From Anas platyrhynchos (lineage: Eukaryota; Chordata; Aves; Anseriformes; Anatidae), in assembly GCF_047663525.1 (NCBI RefSeq), contig NC_092593.1:21362001-21426000 (forward strand): a stretch of DNA of 64,000 nt. The letters are read 5' to 3'. Every line of letters starts with the position of its first letter. The stretch's first letter is position 1. Below are positions 1 to 39,620 of the stretch, piece after piece. The translations under genes were made by a program, and so were the position numbers. Under the pieces are notes generated by a model. That model was not told the DNA's origin and did not search any database. It saw only the letters and a program-made list of their open reading frames with translations.

Positions 1-1070
1 GTCTGCACATCACTCCAAAGATGAAATCATGAATACATCTGATCTGCTTGAAATAAACATACTTTCCGGATGAGATTTTTCATTAACATCGCACAAACCA
101 ATGCTGTTTATTACAGTGTTATCACACACACGCAGCCATTTGTTACAGAATAAACAAAATGAAAAATCCCTTATGTTTCATTGGGTCAAAAAGCACTGGA
201 AGGATATGCTGCAATTCATTATTGCATTACTGAAAATGTAGCTGTCATAAATATGAAGCTTTCTTTCTGGATATATAATCAAATCACATATCATCTGATG
301 TCAGAGGACATACCAATTTTGTTTTCATCACCTTGAACATATTTTTATGTTTCCTAGCTGTTACTGCAAGTTTTATAACAATGTTTTTTCATTAAAGGCT
401 GGCAAAAATTCTTAACCATACCTTAACTGGACCCTTCTAAACAGTTCTGGTTGCTGGGATATTCTGCTAAGAAGTCAGATTCTTCAAAAATGTTAGGACA
501 GGTTTGTGTGTGACAAGCTCTAATCCACTAGTATTACACATTTGGACACAGCATTGAAAATAATGAAGTTATGAAGGCTTGCAAAATTAACAGAATAGTC
601 CTAATGCTGTACATACATGTTCTCTCTAGGTCCATGCAGTGAAAACTTCGTGAAAACGGATGAAATTAACATATCCTATCGTGCAGTAAGAATAAGCTAA
701 GAATAAGCACATGGACAGAAGAACTTCTGTGACCTCTCTGACTAAAATCTTCCTCATTCATCAAGCTAATATGATTGGATGCAGGGTTACATGGTAAACT
801 ACTAAAAGACTGATCCAGTGCTTCACATGAGCATACAAACACGCAGTCCAATTAAAGAAGGGAATACAGCTGAGAATGGGTGTGCATAGTGAGAACTAGT
901 TTAGCTAGGACACTAGCCAGACACTTTCCTGGAAATTATAATATACAACAGTGAGCCCACCGCTAATACAAAGTCAACGAGAAAATCCAATAAAATTGTA
1001 GAGTCCTTTGTAGTATCATTACTATATACCACATTACCTCTTAAGTCCAGAGACTTAGAATCTCATAATT

Positions 1071-1185
1071 AAAGAATCATAGAATGGTTTGGGTTGGAAG
1101 GGATCTTAAAGATCATCTAATTCCAAACCCCCTGCCATGGGCAGGAACATCTACCACTAAACCAGGTTGCTCAAATGCAATCCTT
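1071..1185 (-). repeat. CR1 LINE fragment (3' end)
   Basis: Read on the + strand it begins with the reversed CR1 tail (aatcatagaat), then the diagnostic ggttggaagggatctt and aagatcatctaattccaa blocks, which are the complement of the CR1 3' end. It is a short, diverged, 5'-truncated copy lying in intergenic DNA. Confidence 0.85.
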
Positions 1186-4100
1186 TTCCAAGCAAAAATG
1201 ATATCCAAGTACTACACGGTTGTGTTGTTTGACTGCAGTTTCCAAAGGGACTGTTGACTTTGCATGTCTTCATTTATATCCATTTGAGATGTGCTAGGAC
1301 TCTTTTTTCTTTGCATGGCTGAATATACATAATTTACTGTTGAAGTTATCATAGTTCTTGGAGTTCATTTTAGCTACAAAATCAAACTCCAAAGTAATTT
1401 CCCTTGGTAACCCAAACTCAGAGTCAGTTTGAGAGAAATAATGATTTCATGATTTTATCTGCACTTACTTATCTCCTGTCTCTATGACAACAGTTAAAAT
1501 ACATATATTTTGAATTATTAGGCTCAGGTCTTCAAGTACAAAAGCTTTTATTTTTATGGCAGATATTATACATACATTATTAACATTGTTTCTGACTCTC
1601 ACAGTCTTGTTAAAAGTATCCAATTTTTCAATACCTTGTTCAGCAGTTCTTTCTGGGTTTTATACCATATTAACAAAAGTATATGAAAATATTTTCTCTT
1701 TTCAACTCATTATCCGTGAATAATTTATTTGCTCTGTAGTGTGCTAGAGTAGTGTTCTGGAAATTGTTTGAGACATACGCAATATATTTAGGATATTACT
1801 GCATCAATATATTCTAGCACCATCATTTTGGCAGGTCCTTCAGTACAAAATCAATTTTGATGTATACCTAATGTCTTTATTCTGAGGTTCAAAATATCCC
1901 TCCTCCACACCTTGCCAGTCTTCTGACACTTAGTTTCACAGGTCTGGTTATTTGCTTTGGATAGCCTCTTTCCACTTCAAACAAAACATGAAACAAAATA
2001 CTTTTCCTTCAGTGCTTATCCTTTCTCTTTTTCTGATGCTGTTACTACTGCAAGCTTGTACATTTTATAGCATTTTAGAAACTTCTATTTTCCTTTTAAG
2101 TCATTTCAGAATATGACACTATTTTTGATCTTACAACATTCAGATAATCAGATCTTCTTTCTTGTGTTCAAACACTAAACAACAGGATAGAGAACTTAGC
2201 CTACACATTTGAAAACACAGAACACAGAGCTCTGATTAGCATTCTAAGATGAGACCTTTGACTAAACAGGAAATCCGAGGGACATATACTTTTGTGCACT
2301 ACAGTACAGCACAGAGATCTTTGGCCTACCAATGACAGAACCTGCAGATTCCCTCTTAGCACTCTAGGGAGTCCTACTAATTTCAGATGCAATAGTCCAT
2401 GGTTCAATTTCCTGCTGGAATGGATTCTTCACAAGTGGGAATAATCCTTCATTTGATGTTTACTCACTTGGATACATTTCTGTATTCCATACTGGCCATA
2501 TCAGTCTTTGCAATTCTTATTTATTCTTGCCAGAATGCACTTCTGCATTAGCTGATTTTATTACTATTATATGGTTGAAATGGCACCTTTATTGTATGAC
2601 CTTGTTTTCATTAGCTTAAAATAACTTTCCGAAACAATTATCTCAAGGCTAGTATTTCATGCTTGTTCTCAGAATAAAGGTCCAATTTTACCACTTTCAG
2701 TTTGAAGAGAATGTATTCAGTAGTTTCCACAAACTGCATATATTTGGCTAATACATACTCACATAGTTGTTTTTATTAAATAGTTACCAATTACGAGTTC
2801 CTTATTTCCATTCATATTTATTATTCTTCTCCTCCTAATAATTAAGTAATATATGATAACTCCTGAAATACCACTTCAGAAAACTGTTTTGAAATTCTTC
2901 ATGGAGCTTCTTTCTTCTCTGTTTGTATTAAAGTCATAAGGTATTTAAAGTATCTTTGGACTTGACTCACTATCTGAGTTTCTTAAAATGTAAAAGTAAT
3001 AACCTCAGTATCTGTGTTATATTAATTATTAATAATTTATGTATGTATTACATGCATGCATTGATATACTCCATACATTATAGGATTTTAATTTATATAA
3101 TCATTAATGTATCTCATTTATGTAAATGTATCTTAACCACATAAAATAGATGTTGATGTTGTAATTTTAAGTCTATACAGGCATAAAACCAGCTAAGATT
3201 TCAAAATACTATGCTGTTCTCTATGTAAACATAGCACAGAGTAGCATAATATATAACACAGCATTATATGATCTCAAGGTCAATATAACACCTAACAGCA
3301 ATGCAGTTTAAGGAAACAGATTATTGACCCTGGAATACAGTAGGCCAATAGGGAAGAAATAGAAAAATTAACTTTATGCAAACCTTATGCTGCAACATTT
3401 GCCAGCTTCTGTTGTGAAGTTTTTGGCCGTCGCTGAATCTCCTGGGAAAAATGGAAAAGTCAAGATAAATTCAAATCAGAATGAGCCACAGTTTTTACTT
3501 TTTGTTTAGTCTTCCTTAATGATAATATTTTAGGTTATTCACTATTACTGAACAGACAAATTTAGTATTGGTTATAAAACTTCTAAAAGCACCTCCAACA
3601 TTTTCTTGAAAGACGCACAGAATTTTCAATTGTTACTGTACCATATAAAACCTCTATTTTAAATGTGTTTCAGTCCAATGCCCAATATAGCAATTTCTCA
3701 TCTCTCAGCTTCGTAGTACTAGCCCTATTCTTCACAGTGCAGAGACAATTCACATACACACAGAGCCACATGAACATATTGAGTCCTGCATGTTTCAGCA
3801 AATAAAACAAGGGGATTTGACAGCCCTGGATATGACTTAATATTTTAGATAAATAAAAAAAGCTAGTAAATTAAAGATATTTCCTTTAGTTTTACACAAT
3901 ATTGTGGAATTTATTTAGATAAATTGAACTCTACTATTTGATTGATTTCCAACAGTTATTTAGAGAGAGATTTTCAAAGGCATGAAAGGCTATTAGGAAC
4001 TCATCTAATTGATTTTCAGAAAGAGTTGAGGACTTCATCCTGCTTTCTATTCAGTCAGCAAAGAAACATCCATCGATTTAAATACGAACAGGTACATATC

Positions 4101-7001
4101 TGCAGAGACTAGCTGCTATTTATGCCTTTCACATTATCCTTTCCACAGCCAGAGATCTCTTCCCATGTTTCTTAAGAAATATGACACACACTTGATATGA
4201 AATGAAAATGTTAAGCACATATTCTCATGTCAAAACAAAAGAGGGGGAAAAAATCTGTTTTTATACATGCATGCAATATAATTTACCTTACATTAGAAAA
4301 AATAACAAGCCACATTCACAAAGGGAGGTAATTAAAGTTTTAACACCAAATAACAGTTACCACACTGCAATTGCCATTCAGCTTCGTGGCGTCTCTCAAA
4401 TTATTCATAAGTAAAATAAGCAAAATGTTAAGTACACACTTTACAGTTAGTTTCTAGATATATAGAAGTAAGTTTATTCAAACAAGTTTGAATCATGTTT
4501 CACAGAATTATTGCTTTACTGTTGCAAAAGCATGGAAAACATTATCAAATGTTTCATTCTATCAAATGATCAAATATATTATCAATAAAACACTGTGATC
4601 TTACTCTTTTATTTACCAAAGAAATGCAACTGAATATTTAAAATATATTGCTATCTAGGGAATAACTGGCTTTTAAGTGAGCTGTCACACTATATATCAA
4701 AAAAGTGACAGTAGTGTCAGCATTACAAATTCACCTAGATGAAACAATAAATAATTAGGTGTAAAAATTCAGTCTTATGTTCAACACAGTAAAGGATCAA
4801 TTTCATTTAAAGGCAACTGGAGTGAATACTGTATCATCTGATCCAGAGTACTGACCTTCTTGATTCAAATGCGAAATGCCTATTCCTGCTGCAGATGGAA
4901 TTTACTAGGACAAAACGTTCAACAAAAAGATTACATTTTCAGTGGGGCAGAAAGGTATTTGTCAGTGTCTCATTACATCTTGGATTTCAATTAGCTTTGA
5001 GATATAACAGCAATAATCCAGAATTGAGACTACCACCAGATCTTTGTCTCTTGCACGATTATATCTGGATTTTTTTTCATTTGCAATAAGATATTGTAAG
5101 ATTTCCAAAAGAAAAGAAATAGAAGAAAATAACATTTCAGCCATTTTAGTGTCAGATACATGATGCACTTAGTGATGCCTGTCTGATAACTTTGCACTAG
5201 GAGGTAAGGGTGACATCATTTACATTTTTTCCAGCATAAATGAAAAGTGCTGAATTCCTTGAACCGTAAGTGTCCCATCAATTCTTCTACCCTCACTGTC
5301 CCACCTCCTATTATTAACATTGCATATCCACTCTGATGCTTTTGATCCTTTTCTATGAAAAGTAATTTGCCTTCTCAATGGAAATAGGAACAAAATTTGC
5401 TTTAGTACATTTCATGAGTTCAAACACTGATCCATACTTATTTCTACACCCTATAAGGTGGAAGGTCACCTTTAACCATAAAATATAAGGATTTTCAGTC
5501 ATTTAAAATGTTTACTTCTAATTTTTTAAATTTTTTTAATATGTATTTAAGAAAACTAGTATGTTTTTCTGAGTTGATCACGGAACCAGGAGTCGAAAGT
5601 GCATTTTTTTACTTGAATATCTGCGCAACCCTGATTTGGTGTTAACTCCTGTAAAAGTGTGGATAACACGTGTCATCCTTACCTCATACCTGTATCATGA
5701 GGGTACCTCAGTCACCTTGTGAAAGGTGGGAGGAAGAAAAGCTCAGAAATCATATAGATATTATTCAGTTGTTGATTTCTTTGCTTTTCAAGAAGTTATG
5801 ATCACGGAGATACGATTTTTGTAATACTCAAAATTACACATCATGCCTGTCATTCAAAAAGCTACCTTTCAAATATCAATTCACACAGCTTTAGCTGTAA
5901 GAAACATTGTTACTGAAATAATTATAGTTAGTTTTACACTACTATTAAGAAACTGAAACTAAGAGAAACTGAAGACATGTCTGTAATAGGAATCAGTGGC
6001 AAAAGCTACTGGCTACAACACACTTCTTCCTTGATTTCAAGGAGGAAAAAGACATAACTTAAGACACTTGACCCCAAGATTCTGTAGGAAGGACAAGAGA
6101 CGGAAAAATATTATATTTTAAGATCAATTTTCCTACATAGTAGGAACAAGATGCTTTCTCTGAGGAAGAAACTGTACAAAATGATTGACTTATCAGTAAA
6201 CATAAAATGGTAAGTAAAAGATAAAATGATAAAATCTAATGGATTTTCATTTTTATTTAATCTTGAACTCTAAATGGCTGTAAATATATCATAATGGTTG
6301 GACAGTAACTGTCTGCAGACATACACAATGGAGAGAGTCAGCATCTATAAGGGATTTTTCTCCTTACTTCTGAATTGCAGCCACTTATCAAGTACTAAAT
6401 AATTATATATTTCTTCCTGTTATGACTATATTTAAATTATACAAAAAAAATAAGCCTCCTGACTAGAGCATTGCTTAAATATCACATACTTCCACTGATT
6501 ATAAAAACATCAGTAAATAGGCTTTGATCCTACATAAGTATCTGTAAATATATGTCAGAGCTTGCTAGTATTAATATGCAATGCTAACAAAAATAATGTT
6601 TAATTTTTGTCACAGGGCCATAAAAAAATAGATTTTAGAGGTTATACTGTGCTTTGGATACGTAATGCAGAATAAAAGCTGCATTATCACGTAGGAATTT
6701 TTAAATACGTGAACATATTCCATTTCCTGTAAACTTAATGGACTTCCCACAGCTATAAACATATATATTTATTTTATTAAAATTAAATGAATTTAAAATC
6801 TGATAAAAATATTTTTTCTGCAAGCATAATATAGGTGATGAATTATTTTTGTGTGTCTGTTTTTTTTATTGTGATTATTTTTTGCAGAGAAGCAGGGGTT
6901 AATTATAAACCGCTACAGCTGCATAAGATCCCCAATTGCTGTTTCATGGAAGGTGTTTCATTCAAAGAATTACAGCAGGGTTTTTTTCCTCCTCTACTCA
7001 T

Positions 7002-7065
7002 AGTACCATAGGAACACAGATGTGTAAAGGACATTCAGAGATCATCTAGTACAACCTGTTTTAGC
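7002..7065 (-). repeat. Old CR1-like fragment
   Basis: The segment agatcatctagtacaacctg resembles the CR1 3' block (agatcatctagtccaacctt), but the usual ggttggaa block before it is degraded. It is probably an old CR1 remnant; similarity is limited to about 60 bases. Confidence 0.45.
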
Positions 7066-7794
7066 AGAATCAGTGTAATTCAACATACAACCTCCATCCA
7101 ATTTCCTGTTAAAAATCCTGACAGATAAGATTGCATTACCAAATTAACCAAAACAACAACAACCTGCTTCTCTGGCACAAACAGGCTCATATCTTGCAAA
7201 ACTTTTTTTTGTGGCAGTAAGGACAGATTTGACTCCACAGGAAACTGAAAACGGTGCCATTGAGACCTGCAGTGACGACACCTGTTGTTAAAAGCATTTA
7301 TTGGATATAAATTTGACAGCAGAAGAGTATCCACTTGCACACATACGCACTAGCAAAACACTTCTATTCTGACACTGCATGTGGTTTGATTTTAGAACTT
7401 TTTTCTAAGATTTTTTTCATAGGAACGCACACTGATTTTGCAGATTCTCAGAGTCCAATGTCAACATCTTTGAAATGCAACAAAAATCAGAATCAAATGC
7501 AAATGCAGTTTAGCTCCAACATTCTTCATTGACAGCTCACTGTTAGCATGCTATCTCCGTGAACAAGGAGGCTGAAGCTCCATAATACTCTGGTAAATAG
7601 CCAGCTAGTTAAGGGCTACTTTTCAGTTGGACCAAGCCTTTGCAGAGTTGTTTGGGACACGGAACACATCCTTGTTGTCTGGTCCCTTCTCATTGTACTT
7701 GCCCTGCTGTTTGTGTTATGTTCCAGCAGGGTCCTTACCAAAAACCTGCACTAAACGGCTGCACTAACCATTGTAGGAGGTTTACTATGTCATC

Positions 7795-7842
7795 TCACAG
7801 AATCATCTAGGTTGGAAGAGACCTCCAAGATCACCGAGTCCC
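7795..7842 (-). repeat. CR1 LINE fragment (very short 3' end)
   Basis: About 48 bases match the reversed CR1 3' terminus: cacagaatcatctaggttgg followed by aagagacctccaagatcacc. The copy is strongly 5'-truncated, as is usual for CR1. Confidence 0.75.
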
Positions 7843-10072
7843 TTTCTGCTCATGTTACTTTTAGAATTAAGGCAGGGTAGTTTGGGATCTGCTAGTAATA
7901 AATAGATTTCCAACATTGACTTGCAATTTTACTAAAAGTAAAGATTCATTTAAGTTAAAAAGTAGGTGGTATTCTGAGAAATATATTAGAAAATGCTGCT
8001 TGCATCTTTATTTACATTGTTGTTAGCAGTAAAATAACTCCAGGTTACCAAAACACAACTCTGTGATGCTGCAAGTGAATGATGCAATTAATTCCCAAAA
8101 GAATGATGAAACGGTGAAAAGTTAATTGTAAATCATCTTTTTTCAACACTAGCCACAGAAGAATAAATATTACTATGTAATAGAAGTAGAAGCCTGGAAG
8201 TTAGGAATCCTAAATTCTATTTCATAGGATCTTATTACATAGTATTTTTAACTCTCCTACTTCATTTGTAAATAATGATGATGTAGTTCATATAGGTAAT
8301 TATTAACATTTCTAGAATGGGATATTTTCATATTACTGGATGAAAAGTATATTAATTTTTAGTTAATCTTAATATTCATTGTGCCTTTATTTATCTTTAT
8401 TCTAGACTAAAATATATTTCAGAAGATTATATAAGATACCCCTTCTGCCTACATGAAGAAAAATTCCTGAAGAAAAGTTTTTAAAAGTGAGCATTTTCTT
8501 TCTCCTTATTTATCTTGTTATCTTTTTGGTTAATAACACCAATAATAATGTATACAAAAGTGATTCTGTTATCACCTTAACAAATATTAAAACATGTTTT
8601 CCCTTTGATGAATACACAAAATTTCTGTAAAGGTTAACAGGAGTGAGGTATACAAACTGAGGGTAGAATATAGCCTGGCATAAAACACATCTGAAAATAG
8701 CTCCTTTTGGCTGATCTCTTGGCAGTTTTCATACTCCCTCTTAAAACCATTAGAAGTAGTGTGGATTTTGGTGCATTACAGGATCCCTTAAGAAGCTCTC
8801 ATTATCTCCTCTCTTCTTAACCATATAATAGAAGAAAATGAGAGCGCTGTATACAGACCACACTGAAGAAGGAGAACTTGCCTTGAAATTTTTCAACTGG
8901 TAAACCTATTTTCTATAATGCTTAGTAGTGAATCACTCTTAAGTGCTGGACCATTCACTAGTGTATGTGTTTTGTGCCAAAGGTTATCAGATTGCAAAAG
9001 CGTTCTCATCTCAGAAAGAACCCATCATTCACCATCACCTTTTTTTGACACAACAGGAAAAAAATGTGTCCCTCTAGAAGGAAGAGGAAAGGGAGGAGAA
9101 GGGCAGAGAGAAACCTATATTAACAATGCTGCAAATTTTCTAAGGGAAAAGCACAGACTATTATAATGATACTAGAAAAGTTATATTTTTATGTTATGGG
9201 ATGAGATCTTCCTGATTATTTCAACTCCAATAAGTCCACATGATAGACTTTTATTTTTGCTGAAATACAAGGAAAACAAACAAACAAAAAAAATAAAATT
9301 GAGTCTGGCTTACTTAATGGAAAAAGGTAGGCCAGCTGCCTTCTCCCAGTTGCTCTCACTTGGAGAGGACACAGCAGCTGTGGCAGTTGCCTGAGGAAGG
9401 AACTATCCTCTCCACCATAGCTCTGAAGCTCATGCCCCACAGCAGATCAGTGCTGTTCTCCAGCAGCCCAACAAGGTGACAAAGCAAGCCAAGGGCCCGC
9501 TTGCCTTTTCTCTCTACTCTTTTGCTAATGCAGGCAGCACAGCAGTCTAACGTTCTCAAGAAGATAAGAGTAGAGGTTCTTCTGAACTGACTGATGTCTA
9601 CTCACATTTAGCCTGGATTCCTGCCTGTCTGCAGCAGGGACTGAATTTATCTTTCTTATTTCTTTCCATGTATCAAAGTAGCTTCTCAGTAGCGCACTAA
9701 TTCAGTTTAGGTGGGTACACAGAAACTGTTAAAGCAAGCATTCAGGTCTTAATCATACTACATTCATCCTAAACCCAATGCATAAAACCCCTAAAAGCTA
9801 CCATTTTCCCAGTCCTACAGACAGAAAGATACCACCTTATGCTGTAACTTCACATTCTTAGAGATCATTGCGCAACTGGGGATCACCATGCCAAATGATG
9901 TGGTCACCAACAAGCTGACGCTAAGAGGAAACACTCACCAATAAGCATCTACAAACAGTACACTTTCTCAGCTCTGTCCTCCCACCACATACCTCATGAG
10001 ACTCCCAGATGAAGAAAATTTTAACAGATTATTTAATTTTAAACTGCTGTCACTTGTGAGATCAATGACTGC

Positions 10073-10094
10073 TAATAAATAAATAAATAAATAA
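10073..10094. repeat. (TAAA)n microsatellite
   Basis: There are about five consecutive TAAA/AATA units just before the sequence acgtgcatttgc. It is a simple tetranucleotide repeat with no other feature attached. Confidence 0.9.
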
Positions 10095-11046
10095 CGTGCA
10101 TTTGCAGAGTTAGCATTCTGCCAACGCTCGTGTCACTGCTGTATTGACCCAAATAGAGCTGTTTGAAAACTAGAACTATCATTTACAAAGAAAAAAGGGG
10201 ATGTCAGAGCTGCAAAAAGTAGCTGCTGTACTTATCGTATTTTCTAAAATGAAAGACTAACATAAAGAAATAATAACATGACATTCAACAGGTATATGTA
10301 GGTTCAGGATAAATAAATATGCTGCAGTATTGAAAATCAATTATCAGAAATCAATTGGCTAAATCCATCACTAATGTGAAACATCTGATTCCCATGTTCA
10401 TAATGTTAAGCATAAATTTGAAAAATATTATTAGAAAACTTCAAATATAAAATTACTATTACATGGCCAAACAAACAAAAATCGTATCTAAAACATTTAA
10501 AAAAAATCCTGTTCTAAGGTGCAAGCATTATCGTAAGTGATATTAGAAAACCCAGTAAAAAGATTCAAAAGATGACAGCTGCTTGTGGAAGTTTATTACT
10601 ATCATATTTCCATCTCTGTAGAAAGATGGAACCCCTTTTCGTGTGCATCATACAATTTTCTGTGACAGTTTCACTGATATGCACTTAGTTTCCCTGAATG
10701 GTAACACCCAAACTCTTGTGAAATGTATGGGGGTTATTTAACGATCAGAAGCTGTCCAGACAACAGCTTTTATAATTTTTTGTAAGGTGTAGTACGAATC
10801 TCAACTCGCATAGAAGACTGCAGAGGAGTGGATAACCAGCAGCGACTCCTGCAGCAGCCTCAGTGCTGAGGGTTATCCCAGCAAAGCACCAACTAACCTG
10901 CTGAGTTTGTGACACGTAACAGGATTGCAGCTGACAGAGCTGGAGCGCAAACAGTCTTTATCCAGTGCAAGTCAGCAGGAATTCCAAAGATATCCTCACC
11001 AGACATAAACATAGACCCAGTGATTGTAAATAAACCAGCATGACCA

Positions 11047-11326
11047 GCGATGGGACCTGATGGAATGGTGTCAGGCTGTGACAGGGGAGGTTCAGGCTGG
11101 CTGTCAGGAAGAGGTTCTTCACCGAGAGGGTGGTCACGCACTGGAGCAGGCTCCCCAGGGCCGTGGTCACAGCACCGAGCCTGTCAGAGTTTTAGAAGCG
11201 TTTGGGCTGCCCTCAGCCATACGGTCTGAATTGCTGTGTGGTGACAGGGGCTGGACTCCATGATCCTTGTGGGTCCCCTGCAGGGGATATTCTGTGGTGA
11301 TATTCTGTGGCTCTGGGATTCTACTG
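11047..11326 (+). mobile_element. CR1 LINE, 3' end, abutting the CpG island
   Basis: A 3'-end CR1 copy in + orientation. It carries the blocks caggggaggttcaggctgg, gtcaggaagaggttcttcac, gtggtcacgcactgg and ggctccccaggg, then the terminal catgatccttgtgggtcccc and degenerate attctgtgg repeats at the 3' end. A remnant of the ORF2 C-terminus can be read but is shifted and shortened. It ends within a few tens of bases of the CpG-rich DYNC1I2 promoter region. Confidence 0.9.
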
Positions 11327-11653
11327 GAACCGGCAGCAGCAGAGAACTGAACCCTCTCTGGGGCTGGCTCGTTGCGATTGGGAATTTCCTGTCAGTGAAT
11401 GCTGCGAACACGCGCCCCGCCTGAGCCGCACGAGCTGTCCGCATTAATTTGGCTTTGGTACGGGGATGCGTGTGGAAGATCAGCAGCCCGAGGCACCGAG
11501 CACTTCCCGAGATGTCAGCGGCCCACAGCAGCGCCTCGGCAGCCAGGGCGAGCCACCAGCCCTCGCTGTGCGCTCCCTCAGCTCCGCTCCCGCCCAGCGG
11601 GCCGGGCACGCGGCCACCACGCCGCTCCCCTCAGGGCCGCGAGGGCCCCACAG

Positions 11654-11672
11654 ACTACAACTCCCATCGTGC
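11654..11672 (+). promoter_or_regulatory. ZNF143/THAP11-type site (SBS motif), copy 1
   Basis: The 19 bases actacaactcccatcgtgc agree with the well-known SBS promoter motif ACTACAATTCCCAGCATGC except at a few positions. This motif is bound by ZNF143 with THAP11/HCFC1 and is typical of CpG-island promoters of housekeeping genes. It lies upstream of the presumed first-exon donor. Confidence 0.6.
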
Positions 11673-11729
11673 CACGCGCGGCTCCGCCGCACTCCCGCCG
11701 TAGGGCGCTATGGGTGAGGCCCGCCCGTT

Positions 11730-11739
11730 GCATGCTGGG
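11730..11739 (-). promoter_or_regulatory. ZNF143/THAP11-type site core, copy 2 (reverse)
   Basis: gcatgctggg is the reverse complement of the SBS core cccagcatgc. It lies about 58 bases from copy 1 and in opposite orientation. The core is perfect but the actacaa half is not evident, so the call is weaker than for copy 1. Confidence 0.5.
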
Positions 11740-11901
11740 CGTCGTTGTTCTGAGCCCCCTCCCCGGCAGAAGGGGCGCGGTGCCGAGGCCCGCGGTAGCG
11801 CCCTCCGCCTCCTCGCGTGGCTTCACGCCCGAGCCCCCCTCCCCTCAGGGTCGCTCCTCGGGCGGCGCCAAGGAGTGCGGTGCTGCTGCCGGAGCTCCGC
11901 C
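11740..11901 (+). other. DYNC1I2: Probable non-coding exon 1 of DYNC1I2 (start uncertain)
   Basis: A strong donor, gccgc-c|gtaagt, ends a putative first exon at 11,901 inside the CpG island. The coding sequence starts in the next accepted exon, just after an acceptor at 13,465, so a separate 5' untranslated exon is required. The left border given is a guess placed after the ZNF143-type sites. Alternative donors (for example cag|gtgcgc near 12,034) could also be used. Confidence 0.4.
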
Positions 11902-38968
<27,067 letters not shown>

Positions 38969-39620
38969 ACCGTTAAAGATGGGCAGCAGTGGTAGACTTG
39001 TGAATTATTTGATGCAAATCTTAAAAGTGTAAGCATGTGTCAATTCAAGTAATAGTTTAAGGCAGGAACAGGTGGATTCAACTATGGACTTTGAAAATGT
39101 GTTAAGATCACTGAAATTCAGATCTTACATTGTCACTTTTTATATATAAATTACAAGCACATTCTTGGATTTGTGTAACTTTTAATACAGTTAACTTTTG
39201 ACTTTGCAAGGAACTTCTTTTGCTGAAACACTAACCTGGTGTAAATTTGCTGTTAGGCTAATGAAATTTCCACTTTGTAACGGTATATTTCTGAAAATTA
39301 GAAATTCTGTTTCTAAACTAAACTTTCTATATTACACAGACTAACCCTAATGAGGTATTAAATTTGTGAAGGGTTCTTTAATTCAAACTGCCTATGGATA
39401 TGCATGCATATATTCCAAGTAAATTTAATTGCTTATAGATAACCCTCAGACTCTGGTAGCTAGTAATAGAAGTGAATAAAAATTTGTCTGTAGTTACAAG
39501 TCTATTTGATAATTGGACCTGAATTAATGAAATACATATTTAATACTAAGTTCTTTTGTTCAAACTGGTGCATTAAAGGGTGAGACTGATTAATAAATAA
39601 ATATTATATGAGCACTTGTC
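38969..39620 (+). other. DYNC1I2: DYNC1I2 3' UTR (end estimated)
   Basis: AT-rich sequence after the stop. Candidate poly(A) signals are aataaa at 39,475-39,480 and two overlapping aataaa at 39,592-39,597 and 39,596-39,601. I place the main end about 20 bases after the last pair. Which signal is used, and whether longer forms exist, cannot be seen. Confidence 0.6.
39592..39601 (+). terminator. DYNC1I2: Overlapping poly(A) signals of DYNC1I2
   Basis: Two overlapping copies of AATAAA within taataaataaat. They are followed by a T/G-containing region, and no other strong signal lies nearby apart from the copy at 39,475. Confidence 0.55.

Larger units (their letters stand above)
1..11046. other. 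Intergenic, AT-rich, no gene supported
   Basis: I read both strands and the open frames here and recognise no protein, splice-bordered exon series or RNA gene. All open frames are short (under about 90 codons) and show no family resemblance. The stretch holds three CR1 remnants (listed separately), a (TAAA)n microsatellite near 10,073 and otherwise AT-rich unique sequence. In mammals the gene upstream of DYNC1I2 is CYBRD1, but I see none of its exons here. Distal regulatory elements or untranslated exons could be present without being visible by eye. Confidence 0.6.

Noticed and set aside
1-11046. Expected upstream neighbour CYBRD1 (mammalian order)
   Set aside because: No transmembrane-coding exon or other part of that protein could be recognised; the neighbour must lie outside the window or be missed.
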